NCBI GenBank assembly: GCA_003577165.1
Contig: QEUM01000002.1
Location: forward strand, 1 to 64,000
Length of the DNA: 64,000 nucleotides
Direction of reading: 5' to 3'
Source of the DNA: Armatimonadota bacterium
GTDB lineage: Bacteria; Armatimonadota; Fimbriimonadia; Fimbriimonadales; ATM1
The notes below the pieces were generated by a model. That model saw only the letters and a list, made by a program, of their open reading frames with translations. It did not search any database and was not told the origin of the DNA. The first letter of the stretch is position 1. Every line of letters begins with the position of its first letter. The translations under genes and the position numbers were made by a program. Shown here one piece after another: positions 17,249-25,471 of the stretch.

Positions 17249-17309
17249 GCGCAAGGCCCTCTGGCCGAGTTGCCGGAGCGACCGACAAAACTGGTATAAA
17301 TACCAGGGA

Positions 17310-17335
17310 CTCTCTCTCTCTCTCTTCTGTACAAT
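17310..17335 (+). promoter_or_regulatory. CT-dinucleotide repeat next to a TACAAT -10 box
   Basis: C(TC)7 at 17310-17324 is followed by TTCTG and TACAAT at 17330-17335. The repeat fills the spacer where a -35 to -10 distance would be set. Upstream is a small hairpin CTGGTA-TAAA-TACCAG (17291-17306), probably the end of asnS transcription. It would drive the 17355-19631 cluster. Confidence 0.45.
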
Positions 17336-17354
17336 GCTATTCAGAGGCTTAGGT

Positions 17355-17906
17355 ATGGGAAGGGACCACCCCGAACAACCGAAGCAGATCGGGAACAGCG
17401 GACGCGACCTTCGCGGCTGGGCGATCCTTGTTGTCGGTGTTCCGCTCATTTATATCGGAGCAACCTACACGGCTCAGCCGTCACACCGAGCAGATTCAAC
17501 CCCCCATCCTGCTGATGGTACACATTCCTGGAATAATGAGTTAGTGGGGACTCAGGTCCAAGTTCCGCTCCACGACAGTCAGGGATATGGAATCTCGCGG
17601 AACGGAGACCGCATGACGATTGTAGCAGTATCTTGCTTCTCATGCTCGGACTACCTGTCGGCCCTTGAGCACTCGGATCGGAGGCCGTTGATCGTCTTCG
17701 TCGATAGTGAACTAGTGGATGTCCCGGCTTCGCTACGAGGTCGCCCCTCGGATTATCTGCTCATCTGTCGTTCGGCGTGGCCGAAGGAGAACTCGATGCT
17801 GTACACGGAGATGCCGCAGGCTGCGGAGGTTGACAAGAGGCTCACCGTTATTCGGGTGCCAGAGGAGGACCAATCTCTCGCTGGGTTTTTGAAAGGCGGT
17901 TCATAG
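17355..17906 (+). CDS. Single-pass membrane protein with a CxxC thioredoxin-like region
   Basis: A 183-aa protein. One membrane helix near residues 22-40 follows a polar N-terminus, so the remainder is likely extracytoplasmic. At 90-97 the strand TIVAVSCFSC carries C94xxC97, then a helix and the strand PLIVFVDS; this beta-CxxC-alpha-beta order is thioredoxin-like, but the usual cis-Pro strand is not obvious. One more Cys is at 138. It ends at the base before the pseudopilin gene, so the two are surely cotranscribed. Possible role: disulfide handling for the Cys-rich protein two genes on. Low homology confidence. Confidence 0.55.
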   Translation: MGRDHPEQPKQIGNSGRDLRGWAILVVGVPLIYIGATYTAQPSHRADSTPHPADGTHSWNNELVGTQVQVPLHDSQGYGISRNGDRMTIVAVSCFSCSDYLSALEHSDRRPLIVFVDSELVDVPASLRGRPSDYLLICRSAWPKENSMLYTEMPQAAEVDKRLTVIRVPEEDQSLAGFLKGGS

Positions 17907-18551
17907 ATGGTCTTGGGGAACAGGCGCATGTTTTCGACAGGCCTCACCATGATGGAGGCGCTCGTCGCGTTGGTGATCATTGCTGTCCTAACTGGCATAT
18001 TGACGCCAGTATTCTTGAAAGCAAAGCGATCAATTCAGGTGTCGAATTCCGTCGCGAAGCTTAGGGAACTGCACGTGGCCCTCGAAGTATACAGAGCGAA
18101 TTGGGACGCAAAGGAGTCGTATTCGACTTTCGACTCCTACTATGCTCTCGCGCTTCCGCCTAGTGGCGGCAGGTTTAGCTGGGACGACTTAGGTGTTGGT
18201 CAGGGATTCTGGGAGAGTCCTTGCGGTAGAGACCGAACAATCTTCGATACGGGGCTGAATCTCGTTGAAGGATGGGTCACCCCAACGTATGTGTTCTATG
18301 ATCCAGCGAACTTTGGAACACCGGGCGACAGGTCAGGGAACTACATGGATTACAAGGATTACTTGCCGACGTACAGGGAGAATGTGGTCACGTTCGTTGA
18401 TCCATACTGCAATCCGCCAGGAACGAGCTTTGCTGACCCGACGTCGCGCAAGCGAGGGATCGCGATGACGCTAGGAGGCCAGCTCTTTAACAGAGTGCGC
18501 GTAGGTATCGCTAATCGGCTGCAGTGGTTTTCCGACCCCCCAGATTACTAA
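17907..18551 (+). CDS. Prepilin-like protein (type IV pilin / type II pseudopilin N-terminus)
   Basis: A 214-aa protein with a class III signal: MVLGNRRMFSTG then LTMMEALVALVIIAVLTGIL. Cleavage is expected after Gly12, leaving Glu at mature position 5 in a 20-residue hydrophobic helix. The C-terminal part is Tyr/Pro/Gly-rich with two Cys, like the DUF1559-like or H-x9-DG-type minor pilins of this bacterial group, though I see no exact signature. Processing needs a PilD peptidase encoded elsewhere. Directly abuts the upstream gene. Confidence 0.8.
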   Translation: MVLGNRRMFSTGLTMMEALVALVIIAVLTGILTPVFLKAKRSIQVSNSVAKLRELHVALEVYRANWDAKESYSTFDSYYALALPPSGGRFSWDDLGVGQGFWESPCGRDRTIFDTGLNLVEGWVTPTYVFYDPANFGTPGDRSGNYMDYKDYLPTYRENVVTFVDPYCNPPGTSFADPTSRKRGIAMTLGGQLFNRVRVGIANRLQWFSDPPDY

Positions 18552-18628
18552 CCCAGAGGACCTAGAGGAAGTCTTCCATGCAGGTTGTCGATTTGTCCCA
18601 GAAGCTATTGTAAGAGGAGGAAAAACTC

Positions 18629-18976
18629 ATGAAAACGCGTATGTGGCTGTTGTGTTGTATTTGTCTCGTTGTCGCTACTGCTCTAGCATCGGTGGCTGCG
18701 TTTGCGGGCGACGGCGGTGGCGGCGTCCCTCCAACTTGCGGAGGACAGACCGAGTCTGGACTCCCCAACTGCGGGAGCTCTCCGAACTGCTTTGAAGATG
18801 AAGAACCTTGCCCAGGCAGTCATTACGGCGCATTGTACAAATACTGTTGCAACGACGAGGAGTTGCCTTGTCGATACTCTTGGGGCCGCTGGAAGTGTTG
18901 CAACAACGTTTGGACTAGGTATTGCAAGGTCTTCGTGGGGCAGTCAGCCTGCGGCACGGACAACAAGTGCATGTGA
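18629..18976 (+). CDS. Small Cys-rich secreted protein
   Basis: A 115-aa protein with signal peptide (MKTRMWLLCCICLVVATALASVAAF region, cut here, cleavage near AFA/G) and a mature chain of about 88 residues with 12 Cys, including two CC pairs (KYCCND, WKCCNN). Even Cys number suggests a disulfide-knotted extracellular protein. A good ribosome site (AGGAGGAAAAACTC before ATG) supports the start. It follows a pseudopilin and a CxxC membrane protein. No known toxin or bacteriocin family recognised. Confidence 0.7.
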   Translation: MKTRMWLLCCICLVVATALASVAAFAGDGGGGVPPTCGGQTESGLPNCGSSPNCFEDEEPCPGSHYGALYKYCCNDEELPCRYSWGRWKCCNNVWTRYCKVFVGQSACGTDNKCM

Positions 18977-19004
18977 CGACCGCGAAGGGGAGGAAGGGTG
19001 ACCC

Positions 19005-19631
19005 ATGGCTCGAGGACGGACGAAGAAGTTGAGTCTGATCGTGGTTGCGCTCCTGGTCCCCCCAACGGTTCTTTATCTGTGCCGGAGCACCCCGACGGCA
19101 AGGGAGGTGGCAACTCGAAGCATTTCAGACATCATTGATGGAGACTGCTCATACGCCATTCGCTTCGTTCGCGACGAGGAGTACCGCGCTGCCAAGGTGG
19201 GTAGCGACGGCATGCTCCGGTATCTTCGGGAATATGTGAAGGCAACTCTGATGCCGTTTCGCCAGGTGGGACCCATCGTGGTGGAAGAGTACCCGCAGCA
19301 GAACCTCGTTACTGCTCGCGCCGTGCTACAAGAGCAAACGGGTCGCGAAACGTATCTCTTCGTAACAGTCTCCGAGACCGACGACGGGCCGCGGCATTTG
19401 TCCCTGATGCACAATACATTTATGGCGTGCCTCTTGTCGCACTGGGATAAGGGGCCTCCGCTTCCGAGGGGGGCAAGTCGTCTCCGGTTCTTTTCAGAAA
19501 CCGTGGTAAAGGAGGCTGGCCGTTTGGAGGGGCTAGGCCTCCCGGGACTGGCGCTGTATGACATGAGAGAGGATGCGTTTAGGCACGCGCCATGGACGGC
19601 TGTGGCCAAGTTCTTCCTGCCTAAGCCCTGA
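19005..19631 (+). CDS. Membrane-anchored hypothetical protein
   Basis: A 208-aa protein with an N-terminal signal-anchor (LSLIVVALLVPPTVLYLC, residues 9-26) and a soluble alpha/beta domain. The RDEEYRAAKVGSDGMLRYLREYV stretch and later LFVTVSETDD resemble NTF2-like or DUF4878-type fold proteins, but I cannot assign it. It starts 28 nt after the Cys-rich gene and is the last of this four-gene group; the convergent oxidoreductase ends 11 nt away. Confidence 0.6.
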   Translation: MARGRTKKLSLIVVALLVPPTVLYLCRSTPTAREVATRSISDIIDGDCSYAIRFVRDEEYRAAKVGSDGMLRYLREYVKATLMPFRQVGPIVVEEYPQQNLVTARAVLQEQTGRETYLFVTVSETDDGPRHLSLMHNTFMACLLSHWDKGPPLPRGASRLRFFSETVVKEAGRLEGLGLPGLALYDMREDAFRHAPWTAVAKFFLPKP

Positions 19632-19642
19632 CAAGAGCAGGG

Positions 19643-20800
19643 TCAACAGGTGCCGATCCAGGAACGCGATGCGCTGCTGCGCTCGACGGCGTCGAGGACC
19701 CTCTGGTTTCTCAGCCCGTCCTCGAAATCCGGGGACGGGTTTTCGCCCTTCGCCATCTTGGAAAGGCCGTCGGCGACGAGGTGCACGAAGGTGTGCTCGT
19801 ATCCGATGATGTGGCCGACGGGCCACCAGTTTGCGCAGTAAGGGTGCGAGGCGTCGGTGGCCTGAATGCAGCGGAAGCCACGGAGGTCCTCGGGGTCTTC
19901 GGCGCTGTAATACTCCAACTCGTTCATTCGCTCGAGATTGAAGACAAGGGATCCTTTCGAGCCGTTGATCTCGAATCGGTTGTGGTTCTTTCTTCCCACG
20001 GCGAAGCGCGTGGCTTCGAAGGTGCCCAGCGCTCCGTTCTGGAAGCGCGCGAGGAACATGGCCGCGTCGTCCACCGTCACATCGCCCATCTCCTTCGAAG
20101 CGACACCGCCGAGGCGATCGTCCACGGCTGCGAGTTTCGGGCGCTGCTTGACAAAGGTCTCCAGATGGCCTGACACCTCGGCGATTTCTCCGACGAGAAG
20201 CCGGGCGAGGTCAATGATGTGCGCGTTAATGTCGCCGTGCGCACCTGATCCGGCAAACTGCTTTTCGAGCCTCCAGACAAGAGGGAAGTTGGGATCTGCG
20301 ATCCAGTCTTGAAGATACACGGCGCGGAAGTGGTAAATGCGGCCCAGGTCGCCGTTGTCGATCATCTTCTTGGCGAGGGCGGTCGCGGGAGCGAAGCGAT
20401 AGTTGTGGAAGAGCGCATGGGGCACCTTCGCATTCGCGACGGCGTCGCGCATCTGCATCGCTTCGTCGAGGGTGTTCGCGAGGGGTTTTTCGCACCAGAC
20501 TGCCTTCCCGTTTTGGGCGGCGGCGATGGCGATCGGCGCGTGCATGTGCCCGGGGGTGGACACGTCTATCAGGTCGACGTCTTCGCGCTCGACGAGCCGA
20601 CGCCAGTCGGTCTCGACTTCCGCCCATCCGAACTTCTCGGCGGCGGCTCGCAACGGGCCTTCGGAGCGGCCACAGATCACGGCGAGTTCGGGTTCCCAGT
20701 CCAGGTCGAAAAACCGGGGCGCCTGTCTGTAGGCGTTGGAGTGGGCTTTGCCCATGAACTGATAACCGACGAGTCCGATCCGAACTTTGCGCTTGGCCAT
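19643..20800 (-). CDS. Gfo/Idh/MocA-family oxidoreductase
   Basis: A 385-aa NAD(P)-dependent sugar or inositol dehydrogenase-type enzyme. The Rossmann motif is [35 protein letters not shown] and the hallmark [12 protein letters not shown] (EKP) follow; the C-terminal domain has [21 protein letters not shown], with the family's catalytic D..H pair. [15 protein letters not shown] in the last third is typical of the LevU-like/GFO-IDH-MocA C-terminal extensions. The substrate is not deducible. A monocistronic unit between the Cys-rich cluster and tmRNA. Confidence 0.9.
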   Translation of the reverse strand: MAKRKVRIGLVGYQFMGKAHSNAYRQAPRFFDLDWEPELAVICGRSEGPLRAAAEKFGWAEVETDWRRLVEREDVDLIDVSTPGHMHAPIAIAAAQNGKAVWCEKPLANTLDEAMQMRDAVANAKVPHALFHNYRFAPATALAKKMIDNGDLGRIYHFRAVYLQDWIADPNFPLVWRLEKQFAGSGAHGDINAHIIDLARLLVGEIAEVSGHLETFVKQRPKLAAVDDRLGGVASKEMGDVTVDDAAMFLARFQNGALGTFEATRFAVGRKNHNRFEINGSKGSLVFNLERMNELEYYSAEDPEDLRGFRCIQATDASHPYCANWWPVGHIIGYEHTFVHLVADGLSKMAKGENPSPDFEDGLRNQRVLDAVERSSASRSWIGTC

Positions 20801-20878
20801 GTGAAGATTGGATTCGACGTCAGGCGCTTCGTCCCTTCGGGCTCACCGTTCGGAACCGGCCGCCCCGTCCTGGTGTTG

Positions 20879-20884
20879 TATACT
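20879..20884 (+). promoter_or_regulatory. -10 box TATACT of tmRNA
   Basis: TATACT ends 14 nt before the mature 5' end of tmRNA, leaving a short leader to be removed by RNase P. No clear TTGACA-like -35. Confidence 0.6.
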
Positions 20885-20898
20885 TGTAGACCAATCTT

Positions 20899-21247
20899 GG
20901 GGGCGACCGGTTTCGACAGAGCCGTTAGTTGCCACGGTTGCGAGCCGAGGCGCCGCTGGCCTCGTAAAAAGCGGCAAACAAAGGAAAAGCGAACAACTAC
21001 GCTTACGCTGCCTAATTAGCGCAGCCGTCCTAAGGACCCGATCCGGTAGGGTCCCCTCAGGGCGTCGACAAATCCGGATAGCCCAGGGAGCCACTGCTCG
21101 AGGCGACACGGGCGAATTCAATCGAGCTGGCCGCGGAGCAGCCTGCCTGCCGGAGAGCCTCGCGGTGAGAGAGATGCGCAGGCTACGCTCGTAGTAGCCG
21201 GGTGACGGCGACTTTGGAAGGGGGTTCAATTCCCCCCGCCTCCACCA
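20899..21247 (+). ncRNA. ssrA: Transfer-messenger RNA
   Basis: A one-piece tmRNA of 349 nt that rescues stalled ribosomes and tags their products. The 5' end GGGGGCGACCGGTTTCGAC and the 3' end CGCCTCCACCA form the tRNA-Ala-like acceptor stem (7 pairs with one G-U), with T-arm GGGGGTTCAATTCCCCC and encoded CCA. The tag frame at 20971-21015 reads AANKGKANNYAYAA then TAA; resume codon is GCG or the following GCA. The tag ends AYAA, not the usual ALAA. Confidence 0.95.
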
Positions 21248-21286
21248 GTCTTTTGTGAACCGCGGCGATCTCGGCGGTCTCAGCGG

Positions 21287-21841
21287 TCACCAGAACTTCC
21301 ACCAGGGTTTTTTGGGTTGCGCCTGGTTTGCGAACTGCGCTTGGGCCTTCTGCACGACGTTGCGATACCGTGATGTGACCTCCTCGATGTCGGAGGACAA
21401 GTCGAGCCAGCGGTCGAGTTGCGGGTCGTAGGTCTTGTACTCGGTGTTCCGCTCGATGACTTGGAGGTATCCCCAGACTTCCTGCATGAATTCGGACGCG
21501 CGTTCGTCGTGCCAATAGGGAATCGTAACCATCGCGCCGTCTTCATAGATTTCGATTTGGATTCCGGAGGGGTCGTCCTCCGGGACGTTGAGTTCCACGT
21601 TGTTGCACTGCCTCTTCGCCTCGTCGAGGGAAACCGACATCTGCTTCGCGTACTCTTCCGGATCGGGTAGGAAGAGCTCGAGTTTCGGGCTGCTCATGAC
21701 GAGGGCTTCCGCGAGTTCCCGTCTACGCGCGTCAGCCTTGGTGTCGGGTGAGGCCTCCGGGCTTGGAGCACAGATCCTCTCCATCATCTCATCCGCATCC
21801 TCACCTTCGCGGGGAACCGCTAAGTAGAAGTCATAACTCAT
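21287..21841 (-). CDS. Hypothetical acidic protein (MSYDFYLAVPR type)
   Basis: A 184-aa soluble protein. ATG 21841 has a strong AGGAGG upstream and gives the start MSYDFYLAVPREGEDADEMM; a longer frame lacks such a site. The MSYD-Y/F start is common to small uncharacterised proteins linked to immunity or stress, and the part PSGIQIEIYEDGAMVTIPYW is a beta-rich core. The tail KKPWWKFW is a short Trp/Lys-rich end seen in diverse bacterial proteins. No function can be given. Confidence 0.65.
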   Translation of the reverse strand: MSYDFYLAVPREGEDADEMMERICAPSPEASPDTKADARRRELAEALVMSSPKLELFLPDPEEYAKQMSVSLDEAKRQCNNVELNVPEDDPSGIQIEIYEDGAMVTIPYWHDERASEFMQEVWGYLQVIERNTEYKTYDPQLDRWLDLSSDIEEVTSRYRNVVQKAQAQFANQAQPKKPWWKFW

Positions 21842-22004
21842 CGCGTCGTCGCTCCTCCTGTACCTGCAGAGTCGAGAAATTATGCCCAACTGGGAAGCGC
21901 TCCGTCACCTCGGCGGGGGTGGGCCGTGCGGTCAGGGAGCCGGCCCGCTACTGCCATCCGGCCGGTGAACGAAACCCACGGCGAGGTTCGTCCCAACACT
22001 GGGT

Positions 22005-23798
22005 ATGAGCCCGCGGCTTTTGCGGCTCCTGAAGGTAGGTTCGGTGGTTCTCGGGCTGTCGCCGCTGTTGCTCTACGTCATTCCGCAGACTCGCTGGCTT
22101 CCGAGGGTGCAGGCCGATGCCGCTTGGTCGCAATGGTCGAGCAGGGGAGTCTTTTCCTTCTGTGGCACTTGCGCGGCGTACGACGCGATGCCGGCCGTTG
22201 TCTGGCCTGAAGTGTACGACCCGTACTTGGAGATTGTCCAGGCAGATGGAAGTCGGAGTGACTTGTTTACTCGCGCGTGCGCCGTGAGCGATCGCTATCC
22301 GGTCAACGAGATCCTCTCCGAGGCGGCGATTCGAATCGGAGTCATGGCGCTCCGACGACCGTACGAGGACCGAGATGCAAAACGGAGGTTGCGGCACGAT
22401 TCAGAGGGAGCAAAGATCGCGAAATCGCTACTGGTCCGATGTCGTGATGCACGGAGCCGTTGGGGGGAGAACGGCATCTACTGGCTGGGATCCGCTATCG
22501 CTCACGATGTTCTTGGCGACATCCCTGCGCGCAACGATGCGCTCCGAAGAGCGGTGCGTGCACCACGATTTCAGACAACCGCGCCGGAATATGCACAGGC
22601 GGTACAACGTGTGTTCCGATCTTGTAACCCATACGCTGGCATTGAGTATGACGAGCACTTGAAGTTTGCTCCCGCGGCATCTGCCCTGGGATGGGGAGCC
22701 GAGTGGTTGATGTTAGACATCGCCAAATTCGAACCCGACGCCTATGACGTTCGCAGGATGGGGGCCTTCCTCGCACTTCGCTTTGCTTCTCATCCCTCGT
22801 GGGAGCAGGGCTTCGCGGCTGGTCAGAGGCTCTTTATCGCCGCGACGTACCCGAGGAAAGAGGGGCGGGTGTTTGACTCGCGAGAGGAAGAACTAGTTCA
22901 CCATGCAGAGGAACTCAGTGCTGCGATGAAGTCCGCCGGCTTGGATAGTGAGTCCGGAGGTCTTCGCGAGGCTGCGCAGGTCCTCGGAGCTGCCAACGAT
23001 GACTACAATAGGGGGATAGAGAGATTCGGCCTCGGATGGATGGAAATCTACTTTTCGGCATCAACGATCGCTGGATTCGTGTTCGTTGCTCAACTCCTGC
23101 TTGGATTGGGCATCCTCTACGTCATCCTCCGATGGAGTTGGGCGCCTGAACTCAACCCGGCTCTCGCGGGCGCGATCTTCTCTACTGTCATCTTCTTCGT
23201 CGAGGAGAGAACATGGATGCCAGGATTCGTTATTCTCATGTTCGGGTTCTTATCGTCTGCGATACTGGCATGCTCTGCATCGTTCCGCCGCTTGTCCGCG
23301 GCCGCCGTAGCTGTTAGCGCGGTTGGTGCGCTGGCAATCACAGAAATTGAGGATTTCCAGATCGTAATGATGCCTGTTGTTGTGTATGCCGCGGGCCTCA
23401 TGATACTGGCTTGGAAGCGGCGTCGGGGGGGCGAGCCGAAGTTGCTCTGGGTGCCCGGTTTAATACTCATGATGGCAGCGGTAGAGGCTGTTGGGGAGAC
23501 CAACTCCTCCTGGGGCTCCGAGTTTCTGTTTTGGACTGTGCTGCCTGTTGTATTCGTGGCGGTGTTGCAGTGTGTCTCGGTTCGCATCGCCGCCCTTCAG
23601 TTGCTTCGCTGTTGGCCCGTGGCCGTCGCGCTTTACGGTGGCTGGTATCTCGGCGAAGCGTGGACATCCTATCGCACGGACGCGAGCGCTGCCGAAACGC
23701 TTCGCCGCAACGAATCGTTGCGCAGGGAGATCGCGCTGAGGGTTGCGGGACAGACAGTTGCTTTCCGGGAGGCGATCGGAGTCACAGGCGATGATTAG
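22005..23798 (+). CDS. Large membrane protein with N-terminal exported domain and C-terminal multi-helix domain
   Basis: A 597-aa protein. An N-terminal signal-anchor (LLKVGSVVLGLSPLLLYVIP) precedes about 330 mostly polar residues rich in short helices (TPR-like spacing in DVLGDIPARNDALRRAVRAP and the EEELVHHAEELSAAMKS part). From about residue 350 there are roughly eight membrane helices with acidic residues between them (EERTWMP, EIEDFQ). No enzymatic motif seen. The 1842-2004 leader region upstream carries no gene. It may form a unit with the DUF5671 pair that starts 111 nt later. Confidence 0.6.
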   Translation: MSPRLLRLLKVGSVVLGLSPLLLYVIPQTRWLPRVQADAAWSQWSSRGVFSFCGTCAAYDAMPAVVWPEVYDPYLEIVQADGSRSDLFTRACAVSDRYPVNEILSEAAIRIGVMALRRPYEDRDAKRRLRHDSEGAKIAKSLLVRCRDARSRWGENGIYWLGSAIAHDVLGDIPARNDALRRAVRAPRFQTTAPEYAQAVQRVFRSCNPYAGIEYDEHLKFAPAASALGWGAEWLMLDIAKFEPDAYDVRRMGAFLALRFASHPSWEQGFAAGQRLFIAATYPRKEGRVFDSREEELVHHAEELSAAMKSAGLDSESGGLREAAQVLGAANDDYNRGIERFGLGWMEIYFSASTIAGFVFVAQLLLGLGILYVILRWSWAPELNPALAGAIFSTVIFFVEERTWMPGFVILMFGFLSSAILACSASFRRLSAAAVAVSAVGALAITEIEDFQIVMMPVVVYAAGLMILAWKRRRGGEPKLLWVPGLILMMAAVEAVGETNSSWGSEFLFWTVLPVVFVAVLQCVSVRIAALQLLRCWPVAVALYGGWYLGEAWTSYRTDASAAETLRRNESLRREIALRVAGQTVAFREAIGVTGDD

Positions 23799-23909
23799 CG
23801 TCGCTTAGCAAGGGAGCGAAAACGTCAGCCCTCGACTGGGGGGTACAGTCCGAGTGCAGATCGGAGTTGATTCTGCGACTGAGTCGGCGACCGCGAGGAG
23901 GTGGGTCCG

Positions 23910-24545
23910 ATGACAGAACTAACGCAGTTCGTGCGTGACGCGCTGGCGCAAGGCAGTAAGCGCGAAGATGTTCAGGAGGCGCTTCGATCTGCGGGCTGGC
24001 CCGACGACGAAATTCAGGATGCGCTTTCAAGGTTTGCGGACCTCGAGTTTCCCGTTCCCGTTCCACGCAGAAGACATTCGGTGTCTGCAAAAGAGGCGCT
24101 CGGCTATTTGGTGACCTTCTTCGCCCTTTGGGTGAGTGCGATCTCGCTCGGGAATTTGCTGTCTGCGTTCATCGAAACGGCATTTCCCGATCCTGCCTAC
24201 GACAGCCGTTACTACAATTACGACTATGCGATGGAGTCGGTGCGATGGTTCATCGCTTCGCTGGTCGTCGCATTCCCCTTGTACTTGATCTTGACAATCA
24301 GGAATCTGAGAGCGATTTCGCGTGATCCGGCTTTGAGAGAGTCTCCAGTGCGAAAGTGGTTGATCTCCCTCACGCTCTTCGCCGCGGCGTGCGTTGCGCT
24401 GACGACGCTCATTGTCGTCGTGGCAAACGGCCTCGGCGGAGATATGGGGATACGATTCGTGCTCAAGTGCCTCGTAGTCCTTGCGATCTCAGGCGGGGTC
24501 TTCGGCTTCTACATTTCTGAACTTCGGCGCGGCGAGGCGAAGTAA
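23910..24545 (+). CDS. DUF5671-type membrane protein
   Basis: A 211-aa protein. The N-terminal 45 residues form a helical domain (LTQFVRDALAQGSKREDVQEAL, split here as seen) typical of proteins that carry DUF5671. Four membrane segments follow, with conserved DYAMESVRWFIASLVVAFPLY, ESPVRKWL, and the end GIRFVLKCLVVLAISGGVFGFY. ATG 23910 is chosen for the GAGGAGG 9 nt upstream. The stop overlaps the next ATG by one base (TAATG). Function unknown in all members known to me. Confidence 0.75.
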   Translation: MTELTQFVRDALAQGSKREDVQEALRSAGWPDDEIQDALSRFADLEFPVPVPRRRHSVSAKEALGYLVTFFALWVSAISLGNLLSAFIETAFPDPAYDSRYYNYDYAMESVRWFIASLVVAFPLYLILTIRNLRAISRDPALRESPVRKWLISLTLFAAACVALTTLIVVVANGLGGDMGIRFVLKCLVVLAISGGVFGFYISELRRGEAK

Positions 24546-24976
24546 TGGGTCGTTGGCCGGCGGTGCTCGGCTGGATCACGGCGCTCGTCGTGGCCGGTGC
24601 TGTCGTCGGGGGCATCTGGCACGTGGGTGGGCCATTTGCGGCTCGCAGGGCAAAACTGGACGCGGAGAGAGTGGACCGTATCGTGGAACTCGTCTGGGCT
24701 GTGCGGCAGCACTTTGACGAGGGAAAGCAACTCGCAACGAGCCTCGACGAAGTTGATCGGTACTTGTGGGGAGGCAGCGACAGCCGGGTGGATCCAGAGA
24801 CGTCGAGGCGGTTTGAGTATCGGAAGGTCGGGGAGAAGCAGTTCGAGATTTGCGCCGTCTTCGATACGGATGCCAGCAAAGAACGACGAGGTTACTCCAC
24901 CGACGCAGAGTTCTCCGCCCTGTATCAGCACCGCGCAGGGAGGCAGTGTTTCCGGTTTACCGTCGGCACCAATTGA
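24545..24976 (+). CDS. Membrane-anchored partner of the DUF5671 protein
   Basis: A 143-aa protein with one N-terminal helix (residues 7-28) and a soluble domain. The order RVDRIVELVWAVRQHFDEGKQLATSL then DPETSRRFEYRKVGEKQFEICAVFDT (shown in part) matches the small pseudopilin-like protein commonly encoded right after DUF5671 genes (D-xTG-x-YEYR...YELCA pattern). Translation is coupled through TAATG. It likely forms a membrane complex with its partner. Confidence 0.65.
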   Translation: MGRWPAVLGWITALVVAGAVVGGIWHVGGPFAARRAKLDAERVDRIVELVWAVRQHFDEGKQLATSLDEVDRYLWGGSDSRVDPETSRRFEYRKVGEKQFEICAVFDTDASKERRGYSTDAEFSALYQHRAGRQCFRFTVGTN

Positions 24977-25029
24977 TCACGTCGGGCGAACGCTTTTGCC
25001 TGAGCAATGTGGGGGATGCGGAGTGCGAG

Positions 25030-25035
25030 TAAAGT
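25030..25035 (+). promoter_or_regulatory. -10 box TAAAGT before the VOC gene
   Basis: TAAAGT ends 6 nt before ATG 25042, another short-leader arrangement. It would also transcribe the SelW-like gene downstream. Confidence 0.4.
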
Positions 25036-25041
25036 GTTCGC

Positions 25042-25413
25042 ATGGCGAGGCTGAGCGATCCGTGGCACGTGCTTGCGGTGAAGAGCGCGGCGAGGACAAG
25101 CGAGTACTTTCAGTCCAAACTTGGTTTTGAAGAGTTCTTAAAAGTCGAAGAGGACGGGTGGCGTTTCGTGAGGCGAGATTCCTGCGTCATCATGCTTGGG
25201 ACTTGTCCCGATGACGTTGACGCAAGAGAGACGGGGTGTCACAGCTATTTCGCGTACTGGCACGTGGACGATCCGGATGCTCTGTTCGAGGAGTGGAGCG
25301 CGTCCGGCGCGATGCTCATGGGCGAGCCAGCGGACAAAGAGTGGGGGATGCGCGAGTTCGGAGTTACCACGCCCGACGGTCACAGGATCATGGTCGGCAA
25401 GTCCATCCGGTGA
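25042..25413 (+). CDS. VOC-family (glyoxalase/bleomycin-resistance-like) protein
   Basis: A 123-aa single VOC fold with two beta-alpha-beta-beta-beta modules: HVLAVKSAARTSEYFQSKLGF then FVRRDSCVIMLGT, and YFAYWHVDDPDALFEEW then REFGVTTPDGHRIMVG. The pattern WGMREFGVTTPDGHRI is typical of the metal-binding second module (Glu in REF). The protein could be a lyase, dioxygenase or binding protein; no substrate can be inferred. It precedes the SelW-like gene by 58 nt. Confidence 0.85.
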   Translation: MARLSDPWHVLAVKSAARTSEYFQSKLGFEEFLKVEEDGWRFVRRDSCVIMLGTCPDDVDARETGCHSYFAYWHVDDPDALFEEWSASGAMLMGEPADKEWGMREFGVTTPDGHRIMVGKSIR

Positions 25414-25471
25414 CGGAACCGGCGCAGGTGCGTGGTTGTGGAGCCGCGCGTGGAGGGTACAAAGCGACGCA

